DNA from: Cryphonectria parasitica EP155
Lineage: Eukaryota > Ascomycota > Sordariomycetes > Diaporthales > Cryphonectriaceae
Length of the DNA: 64,000 nt
Assembly (NCBI RefSeq): GCF_011745365.1
Contig: NW_024468910.1
Location: 2,632,068-2,696,067 of the forward strand
Direction of reading: 5' to 3'
Of this stretch, positions 1 to 11,563 are shown one piece after another. The notes under the pieces were generated by a model. The model searched no databases, was not told the DNA's origin, and saw only the letters and a program-made list of their open reading frames with translations. Each line of letters starts with the position of its first letter. The stretch's first letter is position 1. Both the position numbers and the translations under genes were made by a program.

Positions 1-200
1 CCGAGGCAGGGTCAAGGGTGCTGGTAGATGCTGCAGCCGCCAGGCCCGAGACAAATGGGAAGTGGCTAGACACGTGTGAACTCCGGGAACCCAGCGCCTA
101 CGTGCGGAGCGAAGAGGGTGAGGAGATGCAGATTCGTGTGTATGAGGAATTGATGCGTATATTGGAGGAAATAGAGCCAGGCATCACGAGAAATATTTGA
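1..200 (+). CDS. Short-chain dehydrogenase/reductase, 3' end only
   Basis: This is the C-terminal 65 or so residues of a gene entering from the left edge, read from base 3 to the TGA at 198-200. The tail has the layout I know from fungal retinol-dehydrogenase-like SDRs: a GSR-LV-AA block, then PETNGKWL, then the block around RSEEG, and a helix ending in EELMRIL-EIEPGI. In such enzymes this part lies after the catalytic Tyr-Lys and helps shape the substrate site, so neither the Rossmann fold nor the active site is visible here and substrate cannot be named. No intron is needed in the visible part. The family call is by motif resemblance only. Confidence 0.72.
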   Translation, partial: EAGSRVLVDAAAARPETNGKWLDTCELREPSAYVRSEEGEEMQIRVYEELMRILEEIEPGITRNI

Positions 201-917
201 AACAGCGAAACTGGCTGGGAGCCATACGCCCCCGAACTATGTAATAGCACGTGTTCATGTTTGACATGAACTGAGAGAAGGGCAGGCCCAGTATTCAATA
301 ACCAGCACTGGATAATCCTCGCAGCAGATGTATGAGAATGCGGTTGCAGGGTGATTACGTAGTATTGCCTTTCTAGAGCCGTGTACATGAAGGACTTGTG
401 TCATAGACGTGGAAAATACAACATACAACTGGTGCGACCGCACTTGAGTCATTGATTTTACCACGAGAAGAGTCTAAGTAGAGTTTTTGTAGAGGTGACG
501 GTAGTACAAGGCACAACAAGTTGTGTTCGCTTCAACAAAGATGTCTGCCTTCCAACAAGGCGTGGCTGCTTCCAGAAAATCATCGGGCGAGACCTTGTTT
601 ATTTTGCTCATGTTTCTTCTTCTTCTTCTTCTCGGCCCGAGGTCTAGCACGGACTGGGTAGGTATTTTTTTCAAGAACAGACAGAGAAGACGAGCCAAGT
701 TAATCAGTCCTGGATGAGGGTATCAATTCACTAGTCAGATTTGTACAGAATTATGTTGTTCAAGATTTAGTAGATGGAACCTCAGATCTCTGCCGGCTCC
801 GAGCACTTCCAGATTCGTCCTCCTCAACAACCCCAGAGTACTTAAGTACTTATCAGACATTAAGCGAATTTATTACCCACACAACCAGGAAGAACCGAGG
901 CCAACCTCCAAGCGGCG
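201..917. other. Intergenic, convergent 3' regions
   Basis: No gene recognised. It lies between the 3' ends of the SDR and the secreted protein. Short open frames here have no family motif or codon pattern that I trust. It contains the 14-bp perfect palindrome AGTACTTAAGTACT at 837-850. Confidence 0.6.
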
Positions 918-1517
918 CTACCGCACGCGGGTGATGTTCAAATTCACAAAGTTCTCGTTGACACCATGCAGACCATCTCCACATTCACTCCTGAAACTTC
1001 CATCACTGTTGGTCGGATCACGGCCGATGGTGATGCTCATCTCCGAGATGGTGACCCAGCCGCCGCCGTCTGCGCCGCAGCTGTCCGTGATGAGTGCATC
1101 GGCGCGCCAGTACTCGTTCACATCGCACGAGGTGGCCGCAAACCCATGGTTGCAGTAGTAGACCTGGACGGTGCCGCTGCTCCACGCCAGCGCCCCGTCG
1201 CCGTCGACCGTGTCGCCGCTGATGTCGCAGGAGCCGTACAGACCGGACGTGCTGGTCGAGGTGACGGCCGTGTCGAGATCAGCTGTGTAGGCGGTGTCGC
1301 CCTCGTCGCTCAGCTTGCGGCCGGAGCAGTGCACCACAGGGTCGGGAAAGCCGTTGACGGTGTCGAGTGTCTTTGTCGAGTTGAGGCCACCATCACGTTT
1401 CGGTAATTGTATGGATCTCTGCCGTGCGATTGCTCCGGTCACAGAAGAGATTGCCGGCGCGCCCAGGCCAAGGACGGGGAGGAGAGAGAGCGAGAGGATC
1501 AACGAGCGGTAATACAT
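918..1517 (-). CDS. Small secreted cysteine-containing protein
   Basis: A single-exon protein of 199 aa. I chose the ATG at 1517 because it is followed at once by a typical signal peptide (hydrophobic residues 5-20, likely cleavage near Gly19-Ala20). The frame stays open upstream to 1904, but that part is low-complexity and looks like leader. A KR dibasic pair at 40-41 could be a Kex2 site. The mature part has six cysteines (64, 97, 122, 131, 147, 179), enough for three disulfides, and one late N-glycosylation sequon (NIT). I do not recognise a named domain. Size, signal peptide and even Cys count fit fungal small secreted or effector-like proteins, but function is unknown and activity against a host or competitor is not shown. 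Confidence 0.68.
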   Translation of the reverse strand: MYYRSLILSLSLLPVLGLGAPAISSVTGAIARQRSIQLPKRDGGLNSTKTLDTVNGFPDPVVHCSGRKLSDEGDTAYTADLDTAVTSTSTSGLYGSCDISGDTVDGDGALAWSSGTVQVYYCNHGFAATSCDVNEYWRADALITDSCGADGGGWVTISEMSITIGRDPTNSDGSFRSECGDGLHGVNENFVNLNITRVR

Positions 1518-4060
1518 CTTTGGGAGACCTGCCCCGGCTGAAGCACAAAAAAAAAAAAAAAAAAGAAACGAACGAATGAAACGAGTGGGTTTCCAACCGG
1601 GGAAAAAAAGAATAAAGAAAGACAAGATCTGCGAGGAAGATCGATGAGTGATGATATGGGCCAACAAGAAACAAAGAGGCAGATGGGACGATCTCATGGG
1701 TCTGCGGAGGTTAAATAGATTGGACCACGCGCCAGACCCATGTCCTTGGACCCACGATGAGGCCCGTAGGCAATCCTCATTGGTGTCGCTGTGAAACGTC
1801 CCAAGAACCGCATGAACAGAGGCCAGCAGGGTTTCAGGCATTCTCGGTACGAACCGAGAAATTAAGGCCCTGTAGACGCCTTGCTCAGCTCCGCAGGCGC
1901 CCAATCTTCAGCCAAATGTTTTTCGGGGGGATCCCGGCGGATTCTGTTTGTCCATGTGTTTGTTTCTTTGTTTGCAAACAACGATATGCCTCTTTGGTCT
2001 TGTGCAGTGTCCATCACTCCATCGATGATCTCTTGATCGATGCTTGCCAATGTCATGTTCGTAATACCAGGCCAGCCTTGCAGGGCTGATACGCGGCTGA
2101 GGAGTAGATCTTCCAGGGTGCTGTGTCTCAAATTCAGGGACAAGCTAATGCACATAGTAGACGTGAAATAAGGGCTTCACGAGCTCGGGACTCGCTCTTA
2201 TCCCTCGATTGGGGCTGTTCCCACTCACCACCCTGGAACCGGCAGCAACCCGGCATGAAAATCAAACGGCTCTGTGCTTTCCTAATCTCTTTTTGCTGGC
2301 GTATTCGGTTCAGCTGCGCCTCGTCGACGGTCTGCATCAAGAGACTAGTCTGTAGGGAATGCTCGGAGCAGGTTTGATGACCCTGGATCATGTCGCCGGA
2401 CTGCCCTTGAGGAGGTTTGGATGGCTTGCCTCCCTTTTCAGGAAGTATCCACCACTCATGTACACAGCAGGCAGGTGTATCGCAGGATAAGCGCCGGTTC
2501 TCTTACTGTTGCTGCCGTTGTTGTGCGGAACCCCTGATGTAACCCGACTGCAACGCCTAAAAATAAACAGAGGGCATCTGCCGTACCTGCTCCAAATGAC
2601 CATTGTGGCTCATTCTTTCAGGGGCAAGCTCTGGCCGTGAACTACATACTGGTGTAAGTCAGGATTTGAAGATCATGTCATCTGACAGCTGCAAAGACCA
2701 TTCGTGGATTCCTCCGGCCATTAGGAGTATTCACTTCTTCAGCTGTCGCACACAAGAGGAACCATCAATCACTAAGAAAGAGGAAGAAGAAGAAAATGGA
2801 GAAGAGTGAATCTTGTGCCAAATTAGTGAAGAGTGTGGGGGGAGAGATCTGAGGACACTGCAAAATTATTTGAAGGAAGAATGCCGCAATCCATGATCTG
2901 GTCCCGCCATAAGAATGTCTGGCTGGGGTCGAGCTTACAAATATAATCTCAGCTCAAATTCGACGAGGGCCTTATAGTGCCAAGGTAATATACAAGTACT
3001 TTTGTATTCATGTGAGTAAGTATTGTAAGTAGTCATGTCTCAGCCAGTCTTGGCCAAGCACTTGAAAGCACGCAGTAATATCACCCTATGGACACCACTC
3101 ACCACCTTTAACATGTCCGGCCACTTCTCCGTGTCTATGAGAGCGCGCAATGAGCCTGTTGTACGGTGCTTAATCATGATACATTTGGAGTTGGCAAAGT
3201 ATTGACGTTCAGGTGAGCTCGTAACACCGTTATTTGGCTGCCTATTCTTTCGGATGCGGGCGTTGAGCATACCTCTCTCACTCTCCAGTCAAGTGTGTAT
3301 TCATGTTGAATTTTTTTTCTTGCAAAACAAGCAGCTGTAGAAATGGATATACAATTATGCCTATCTTTGTTGGACCCTCGTTCTCAGATGCCTGCGTTCG
3401 CATGCTCTGTAATCAGTGCTGAGGGGAAGTGGAAGAGGTAAGAAAGCGGATGGATGGCGCAATCGTGTGCTCGCCCCAACCACACCCAAAGAGCGAAGAT
3501 CCAAGCCCAATGGGATCCTTGTGCCTAAGACACGTCGCAAATCACCAGGATAAAGCTGTCCTCGTGAATGGCTCTCGCCTTTGACTTGTTGTGATCCTGG
3601 CTTGCTTACACCCGATGCTCCATGGACACTTGGCCTATCGCAACATATTCGCAAGACATTGCTCACTTTGTTTCATCATATTCTATGGGACCTGGCCATT
3701 CAAATCCCATCTTTCTTGCCCCTATCTTTGTTTCTTTTCGAGCTGTTGCAGCTGCTTGAGATATGACAACGTGAAGGTAGGTGGTAGAGTCTAGCTTATC
3801 ACCTACGAACCCTCTGCCCGGCTGAGGAGGAACTCCACCTATACTGCACGAGATGCACACCACCATCTTGGCCGGATATCGCGAAATAGCTTGAGGATCT
3901 CGCAGAGTCTTGATTTATTGTAACTGATGCCCATGGAGTCCCGGTCCTAGGAGCTGCAAGTGTGGACTGATTATGCCCAGACCATCAAACTAATCCTTGG
4001 CGAGTCTGGTCCAGACCTAGAATCACGACGCATCGCCACCTTGGCGATTTCCTAGACAAT
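1518..4060. other. Intergenic, divergent upstream regions
   Basis: About 2.5 kb between the secreted-protein gene and the MFS gene, holding both upstream regions. A poly-A run at about 1548-1564 sits just upstream of the secreted-protein ATG on its template side. I see no gene, RNA or transposon. Open frames near 2.1-2.8 and 3.4-3.9 kb lack recognisable motifs. Confidence 0.6.
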
Positions 4061-5924
4061 ATGCCTTCTTCTTTTAACAAACCGACCGCTTCACATATTC
4101 AGCATCGCGAGGCTGATGTGCTCACACCACTCCTTATAGACAACATGGGCGCCGAGGTCAAAAATCCACACGACATACGGGAGTCTTCCCCGGAATCCCC
4201 TCGTTTCAACACAGGGAGCGTGAGTGACTCTTCAGATGAGAAAACTCCACCATGGTGGTCATACATTTGGGTCAGTAGAACTTTTCCAGCACATGCATGA
4301 CACGAGGTGCTTGGACTGAACCGTTTACTACAGGATTATGAACCATCAAGGACTCCAGAAGAAAGGAGGTTTGTGCAGAAGCTGGATGTATCCCTTCTGA
4401 CCATTCTTTGTTTGGGTTATTTCATCAAAAATCTTGACCGTATGTCTTATCTCTGCCAGCTGCTCCAGCCTTGTGTAATTGTGTTGTTCTACTCCATCCC
4501 GTACTATCAAAGTCCTCGGGTCATCTTGCGAAGAAACATCCACGAAACCTCAGAATAGCTAATTGAATTCCAATATACTAGAAACAAATATCAGCAATGC
4601 CTACGTTTCGGGAATGAAGGAGGATCTGGCCATGAACGCGAACCAGTTGAACCTGATTGACGTTGCGTGGACATCAGGCTACGTGGTTGGGCAGCTGCCC
4701 TCCCAGTTCATCCTCACCAAAGTGCGCCCTTCGGTCTGGATACCTAGCTGCGAGCTTATTTGGACCATTCTCACCTTCACACTGGCCGCCGCGACGACCA
4801 GCAATCATGTCATTGCCATACGCTTTTTTGTTGGCCTCGTTGAGTCTATCTTCTATCCGGCTGCCCACTTCCTGATCGGTAGCTGGTACAAACCTAGCGA
4901 GCTGGGCAAGCGAGCGTGTATTTTCCATGCAAGCTCTGCCGTGGCTGGCATGTTCAGCGGATATCTCCAGTCCGCCGTCTACACGGGCCTCAACGGAACA
5001 CTTGGCAAGGCGGGCTGGCAGTGGCTCTTCATCATGGACGGTGTGATCAGCCTGCCGATCTGCTTGGCTGGTTTCTTCCTGATTCCAGATCTGCCCGAGA
5101 ACTCACGTGCATTCTATCTCACGACCGATGACATTTCTCTGGCTCAAAAACGTATGGAGGAGGTTGGTCGTGCGCCTCGACGGAAGCTGGGGTGGTCCAT
5201 CTTGAAACGAGTCTTTACGCGCTGGCACGTCTGGGCCCTCACGATCCTGTACATTATTTTCATCAACACAGGCCCCTCTTCCAGCATCAATCCCTTGTCT
5301 TTGTGGATGAAGGCGAACGGGTGGTCGGTTACCATGGTGGTAAGTTGAGATCCTGCTGTACATTGTTCCTGTCAGGAGAGGGAAAGGAACTTGGACGACG
5401 CAACAGAATCATACTGACAGACTGCCCTCTAGAATATTATACCCACGGCTCAATACGCTGTGCAGCTCGTCACAACGGTCGGATTCTCCGTCTTCTCGGA
5501 CTACTTGCGAAATCGAGCGGCCATTATGTCGATTTCGACATTCTTCGGATTTTTCACCTCGCTATGTCTTGCCATATGGACGATTCCAGTCGGTCTGAAA
5601 TGGTTTTCGTTCTTCCTGTCGAGGGCTGCTGTAGCCTATGGACCTCTATCCATGTCGTGGGCCAACGAGATCTGTGGAGCTGACGCTGAGGAACGTGCTG
5701 TCGTTCTGGGTATCATGAACGCATCAGGATATGCCTTCAATGCTTGGCTGCCGCTGTTAACTTACCCTGCAGTCGATAGTCCTAGGTTCAGAAAAGGCTT
5801 TGCCTGGAGCACTTCTGCTTTTGCAGCACAGGCAGTCATAACCTGGACTGTTTGGGGGCTGCAGAGGCGAGAAACGAAGAAGAAGTTGGGAGTTGAGGCA
5901 GTCAACCAGCAGACTGGTGCCTGA
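4061..5924 (+). CDS. MFS permease, Dal5/Liz1 allantoate-pantothenate type
   Basis: Four exons (4061-4270, 4334-4439, 4582-5339, 5433-5924) give 521 aa, the usual length. Introns of 63, 142 and 93 nt begin GTCAGT, GTATGT and GTAAGT. The anion:cation symporter signature D-Q-T-N...NAYVSGMKEDL follows TM1, with Asp105-Asn108 formed across the second splice junction, which supports that intron. Downstream come the usual hydrophobic segments, a cytosolic loop (SLAQKRMEEVGRAPRRKLGW) between TM6 and TM7, and a charged C-terminus. Family members are plasma-membrane proton symporters for small organic anions such as pantothenate, allantoate, nicotinate or biotin precursors. Substrate cannot be read from sequence. 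No related catabolic gene lies beside it. Confidence 0.9.
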
Positions 5925-6539
5925 ATAGATTTAGCGCAGAGGGTGCTGGAGAGAAATGGGATGGCAGCAGCTTATGGTGGGACCTACAGAGCACTGCCCA
6001 GTGGGTTGTCCCCAGAACCATCACTTGGTCCCCGTGTCTAGCATTCATCGGTTGTTGGAATCTTGACTGTCCTCTGCTGAGGATTTGTTTTGGAGGAGGG
6101 GAGAAGCAGATTTACAGCCACTATGGTTGTCAGAAATACAGACATGAGGGCTTGTAGTCACGTGGGGCAAGCCATGGATTTCTCTGGATGGGTTCATGTT
6201 TAAAGTATCTGCACAACAACCAGCTTCAGATACTTAATACAACTTCATCTGCACTCTCTAAAGATCCTGAATATACTAAACTGGTCATCTTTCTAGATGC
6301 CTAAGCCTGATCTACATGTGTTGGGAGTGTACTCTCTGTGTACCTCGTTTCCCCACCCAGCAGGCGCTGACACTACCATTTTGCGGTGCAGCCCAACAGC
6401 TGGCTTCCTAGAGCTCCCTTCCTCAGCAGTCATCCTGCTGAGAAGTCTAGTAGGTAGGGCAGTTTCTTTACAACTTTCTCATGTCATTATGGCCCAATGG
6501 TTTAGGAAGTTCCTTGGTAATCAAGTGCAGCTCCCTCTC
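5925..6539. other. Intergenic, 3' side of MFS gene
   Basis: No gene seen. It leads into the pyrimidine-rich repeat district. The long open frame starting at 6297 is judged an artefact of the repeats downstream. Confidence 0.55.
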
Positions 6540-6880
6540 CTCCTCCTCCTCCTCCTCCTCTCCCACCTAGGCCTCTTAGTCTGTCTCTGTCTTTACTTCG
6601 CTCTTTCAGTTTGTATCTATCTGTGTCTATCTGCAATTCGCCCCTGCAGTCTGTCTTTGCACTTCTTAGTCTGTCTTCTACTACCCCCACATCTGACATG
6701 TACCTTTCTCAGACTGTGTTCTGCCTCTATACCTCAAATCGCTCCTTCAGTCTATGTTCCTGTCCTTCTAGGTACTTACTTCCCCTTCAGCTTGTGTGAC
6801 TGGCTCTCCATGTACCTGCACCATCAGCCTGTATGTATCTTCCACGCTGTACTTCTTCCCTTGCTTTTGCAGCTCTGTAC
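6540..6880. repeat. Degenerate ~40-bp tandem repeat in pyrimidine-rich DNA
   Basis: After a (TCC)n run at 6538-6560 the + strand becomes strongly C/T-rich. A core close to TTCAGTCTGT recurs with its CAG or TAG at about 6577, 6607, 6647, 6667, 6710, 6748, 6788, 6825 and 6870. Most steps are 37-45 bp, with one 20 and one 30. The units have diverged strongly, so this is best read as an old minisatellite. Confidence 0.55.
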
Positions 6881-7040
6881 CCTCCTGTGTCTCCGTGCTG
6901 TGTCCCTTCCTCTTGGTGTCTCTGTCCTGCCTTTCGCACCTTCGCTCTGCTTCCACTTCTACCATCACCTCCTCCCCTCCCTTCCATATATATATCTGAA
7001 CGTCTCTCCTCTTCTTTCTCTCTTTGCTTGTTTTCTCTCT

Positions 7041-7384
7041 TCCTCTCTTCCTCTCTTCCTCTCTTCCTCTCTTCCTCTCTTCCTCTCTTCCTCTCTTCCT
7101 CTCTTCCTCTCTTCCTCTCTGCCACTCTGCCACTCTGCCACTCTGCCACTCTGCCACTCTGCCACTCTGCCACTCTGCCACTCTGCCACTCTGCCACTCT
7201 GCCACTCTGCCACTCTGCCACTCTGCCACTCTGCCACTCTGCCACTCTGCCACTCTGCCACTCTGCCACTCTGCCACTCTGCCACTCTGCCACTCTGCCA
7301 CTCTGCCTCTGTGCCTCTGTGCCTCTGTGCCTCTGTGCCTCTGTGCCACTCTGCCTCTGTGCCTCTGTGCCTCTGTGCCACTCT
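7041..7384. repeat. Octamer tandem array with three unit types
   Basis: Forty-three 8-bp units in perfect register. Order: TCCTCTCT x10 (7041-7120), GCCACTCT x23 (7121-7304), GCCTCTGT x5 (7305-7344), GCCACTCT x1, GCCTCTGT x3, GCCACTCT x1 (7377-7384). None of the octamers creates a stop in several frames of either strand, so long open frames arise by themselves and should not be called genes. Confidence 0.97.
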
Positions 7385-7886
7385 GCCTGTGAGGATGTGA
7401 GGGTGTGAGGGTGTATCTCTTGTTCTTTGCCTCCTCTCATGTCTCTTCTGGTCCTCCTCTGATTCCTGACTGGATACTCCTGCTTTCACTCTAGAAATGT
7501 ACTACAGTATTCTCCCAAGTTATTCAGAATTATGTCTGAACAGTCTGACCCCTTTAGTTTATGAAGCTTTTGTGATGCAATGCCTGCAGGCTATACTTGC
7601 TTACATACTATATGCAGTGTTCCTGAAGGTTTGGAGCAATACAGCCCTCAGAGATAATTGACCCACTAGGCCTTATTGTATATGAGTGATTCGAGTGAGT
7701 CGCTGACAGCGTCATCCCGGTGCATATTTATAAACTTCTATAGCTAATTCTAAAGTGCAACTGGAAATTGCGCTGATACCCCGAGCATGTACCTGTTGAG
7801 TTAAACTTCCCGTCCTTGAGTGTACAGCACACTATATGCTGACAACGTTTGTCCGATTACAAGGATAGCAAGTATGTTACCCACCA
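7385..7886. other. Intergenic
   Basis: Nothing recognised; AT-richer than the flanking genes. It separates the octamer array from the 22-bp repeat. Confidence 0.5.
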
Positions 7887-8040
7887 AGTGTCTTTAGAGC
7901 CCCTTAGAATGTCCCTAGTTTATCCTCAGGATGTCTCTATATTATCTCAAAGATATCCCTATTGTGGGACGCAGAGATCATTCTTTCACCGACTGGATGT
8001 CCCGGGCATACCCCTAGAATAATCTCGAGAGGTCGCTCTC
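7887..8040. repeat. Degenerate 22-bp minisatellite
   Basis: Seven adjoining 22-bp units start at 7887, 7909, 7931, 7953, 7975, 7997 and 8019. Units at 7909, 7931 and 7997 begin ATGTCCC, ATGTCTC and ATGTCCC, and the 7953 unit begins ATATCCC. Units 7909 and 7931 match at about 15 of 22 positions, and 7909 and 7997 at about 14. The other units are weaker. Confidence 0.6.
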
Positions 8041-8886
8041 TGGTCGTTGTGAAATATCATCTGGTCCCACAAACTTTCCACTACTGGCATGGATACTTAG
8101 TCAATGCTTAGGGGAAGATTTGGAGAAACACAAATACTTTTGACTGGGGTTGTCCTGCAGCAAACAAAGTGCATGTCTTGCCTGAATTCAGCAGGTTACA
8201 TTTCCTTCTCAAATGAATACCATCCCATGATCACACCGCGCAGGGTGCAGGCGACCACCTAGACGACCGCCTAGGACCTGCTAAGAAAAGCCCAGGGTCA
8301 CATATAGTGCATATGATCTTGCGGGAAAAGTTGGTGATCATCTGGTATCAACTAAAGTGTGGTAGCATTTGGAACCGACATTAGATACGGGTTGAACGGA
8401 TGATCGGCATGCATTAGATACATAAATGAATCGATAGTCCACCCCAACCCCAGGTTTTATTCCCTGTGTTTAATTTGCCCCTGCTGCTGTACCTGCATAT
8501 GCCGGCGCTAGGTGTGTCCAATGGGAACTGCCACCGAACCTTATCGAGGCCGTTTTTCCCAAGGATTGCGTGTGACCATAATGTCGGTTGATCACTGATG
8601 ATGACCTCCAGGGCAAGACACTTGGCTCGGTCTGTGCAGCCAGCTACTGCAGGCTTAAATGAAAGTATCGACCCAAGCTCGAGTAAATCCACATCAGCAG
8701 GCATGCTGGTCCCGAGGGTAGAATGACAGGTCAGGGACAAAAGACCGGTCTGAGACAGTCAATCAGGTCTCCTATAAGAAGCACCCCGAGGATCACAGTA
8801 ATGGTGTGGTTGCGCTCGTTGTTCTTGGCAAGGCCTAGACTGAGCAGTGTGAGTGACCACTTTACGGGTCTTGAATATCGGCCACC
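8041..8886. other. Upstream region of the GH47 gene
   Basis: No gene seen. The last bases before the start codon read GCCACC-ATG, a strong initiation context that supports the GH47 start at 8887. Confidence 0.6.
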
Positions 8887-11322
8887 ATGTCCGTCACCGC
8901 TGCCCTCCTGTCCCTCGTTGTCTTTCCGGTGGTGATTGGTGCTGATCATACGAGCACTCACAATCCCACTGCTGTCACTGCTTCTCATGGTCCCATCATC
9001 CCTTCTTACAGCCATGCGGCTGCCACCACCACTCTATCTGGTGTCACCACCGCGACCGTCTCGTCATCCGTTGCAGCTTCAGCAACTGCAATCTCCAACG
9101 GAACACTGCCCGCGTGCAAGCCAGTACAATATGCGTTTCCGGCGGGAACTGGCGGCAACGCAACGCGAGCAGCTGCCGTGAAGGAGGGATACCTCTACGC
9201 CTGGGACGCATATGCCGAGTATGCGTTTGGATATGATGAGCTCCAGCCCCTGAGCGAGACAGCTACAAATGACTGGTGTAAGTATTCTGCAGAGATGAAA
9301 TTTACTCGTGTTGGGTGTTTGGAGAAAGCCTCAGTGATTAATGACCTGACCTAACCAAAAAAAAAAAAAAATTTCACAGATGGATGGGGTGTCACGATTG
9401 TTGATGGCATTGACACTGCCATCGTGATGAATTTGACGGATGTTGTGGCCAAGCAGTTGTCGTTCATCTCGACAGTTGATTTCAGCACTACGTCTTACGG
9501 AGATGTCGAGGTGTTTGATACAAACATCCGATATTTGGGAGGACTTTTGTCGTCTCATGATCTGTTGAAGAGCGGTCTGTTCCCAACTGCCAGCTATGAT
9601 GAGGCAGATATCGATGCTCTTCTTAGCCAGGCTGTTGTCCTGGCCGACAAGCTCGCATATAGTTTCGACACGCCCAGCGGAATAGCGTCCGTGGATCTGT
9701 ACGTGCTCTCAGGAATTCGTTCCTTTTTACTTCTCGAGCCTCGGGTCACAGATCGCATCGTTGCAAACACTCCACGACATGGCCCAGAAGCTCTTCTCTT
9801 GGTGATTGTGTTTCAACAGAAAAAGGTCAATTGATAGCTGACAAGGCTGAACAGGAATTTCATATCCGACACACCAGTTGAGGGAACTTATACAGTGACA
9901 GCAACGGGGGTCACATACAACAGCACCAACACGGCCTCAGCAGGCACCTTCTTGCTTGAGTGGTACAGGCTGTCTGACCTGACAGGCAACGCGACCTACA
10001 GGCATCTAGTTGACCGCGGCGAGTATCCTCTTGTGCACCCCAGCCCTGCGCCTGTCTATCCTGGTCTGGTCGGCACACAATTCGACACCACAAGCGGCGA
10101 GATGCTCAACTATGCCGGTGGCTGGCACTCCACAGTCGACTCATTCCTGGAATACCTCATCAAAACGTATCACTACAAAGTTACAAACACAACGTACGTT
10201 TTGGAAAGCCCCTGGCGAAGACGATTTGCCACCTTTTCTTTTGTTCTTTTTGCATAAGCCTCAGGCTCTTTTCCCTTTTCGTTCAAGTCATTTGAAGTCG
10301 ACACGAGTCTTGAAGTCGAGGTTTGTACTTGATGAACAAGATAATCTCGTCTTGAACAAGAAGAGAACTCCGCAAACGTGCTCTGCGCGGAAACCGATTT
10401 GCTTCGCAAGGAAACTATAGCTGACTTGTAACACCTTTCAGCACCTTTTACAAGGACTTCTGGCTAGATGCAGCAGCCAGCACGGCGAGCTACCTCGCCG
10501 TACACCCTTCCGGCTTCCCGGACCTGACCTTCATCTCGGAGCTCGACGACAACGGCACGCTGACGGACTACATGGACGACTACAGCTGTTTCATGGGTGG
10601 CAACCTCCTGCTCGGTTGCAAGATCCTCGGTCTTGACTCTCTGTGCGATCTTGGCCTTGCCGCTGCGGACGGATGCCATCAGACGTACAACACAACGCTG
10701 ACTGGCCTCGGTCCCATCTACTGGGGCTGGTACGACAGCGCGACAGACGAGCAGCCGTCAGAGCCGGATCGGGATGTGGATGCTGCAACGCGCGCGTGGG
10801 CCGAGGAGTATGGATACTTCATCGAGTATGGTGATGAGGTGTACGCAAGCTTCCCCGAGTCCATCGAGAGCTGGTTCTACGCCTACCGTATCACTGGCGA
10901 GCAGAGATGGGCGGACTACGTCTGGGACGCGTTTCTTGCCATCAACAGCACGGCAAGAAACAGTGTTGCCTTTGCGACGGTGAACAATGTGAATATGCCG
11001 TTTGGTGGAAGCCAAAGCAATAACCTGGACTCGTAAGCAACCCCTTCCCCCCCGTCCTCTGTCCCCCCCAAATTTCTTTTTGGTGTCCTCTTTTCCAGAA
11101 AGGATAGTCAACCTCTCACTGGTGCTGTCTTCTCTCGGATTCAACCTCATCACGTGCTGATTTGATATCGAACCCCTTAGTTTCTTCTTTGCCGAAGTCC
11201 TGAAGTATATCTACCTCACATTCGAGGACCCGAATGTCGTCAACCTAGATCAATTCGTCTTCAACACTGAATCTCATCCTGTGCTAGTGCAGTGTGGCAT
11301 TGGGGACATCGACAATTACTAG
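8887..11322 (+). CDS. Secreted class I alpha-1,2-mannosidase, GH47
   Basis: Five exons (8887-9277, 9380-9698, 9855-10193, 10442-11032, 11181-11322) give 593 aa. Donors are GTAAGT, GTACGT, GTACGT and GTAAGC. Splicing rebuilds family motifs exactly: DWYGWGVTIVDGIDTA over intron 1 and LDSFFFAEVLKY over intron 4. The end carries FVFNTESHP, whose Thr576 is the expected calcium ligand of class I mannosidases. The N-terminus has a signal peptide and a roughly 65-residue Ser/Thr/Ala stretch, with many N-X-S/T sites after it. GH47 enzymes invert and trim alpha-1,2-linked mannose from N-glycans. A signal peptide without a clear membrane anchor suggests a secreted enzyme, like the extracellular Aspergillus and Penicillium ones, though secretory-pathway retention is possible. 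Confidence 0.93.
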
Positions 11323-11563
11323 AAAGCCTGCACATTATGTATATCACGAAGACTCCAATGTATACACGAAACATTTAATGCGTATATAGGTATTTACATA
11401 ATTTCAGTGGCAGTAATACATGCCAGGGAGTCACACACTCCTGAACCAAGCATCGCAATCTCTGAATAACTCTACGAAAAAACCTGTTAGACAACGTGAA
11501 CATCTCCTGCACCTAAAGTTACTTGGTTATGTGTCATTTTCATTTGGGCCCTTGACATTTTCT
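11323..11563. other. Short convergent intergenic gap
   Basis: It holds the 3' regions of the GH47 gene and the DUF1810 gene. Nothing else seen. Confidence 0.6.

Noticed and set aside
1518..1904. Extension of the secreted protein to 328 aa
   Set aside because: The upstream part is low complexity and would bury a clear signal peptide; the ATG at 1517 is preferred.
6297..7400. Long open frames on both strands (up to 367 aa) across the repeat district
   Set aside because: They come from stop-free octamers and pyrimidine-rich DNA; no domain or plausible initiation region.
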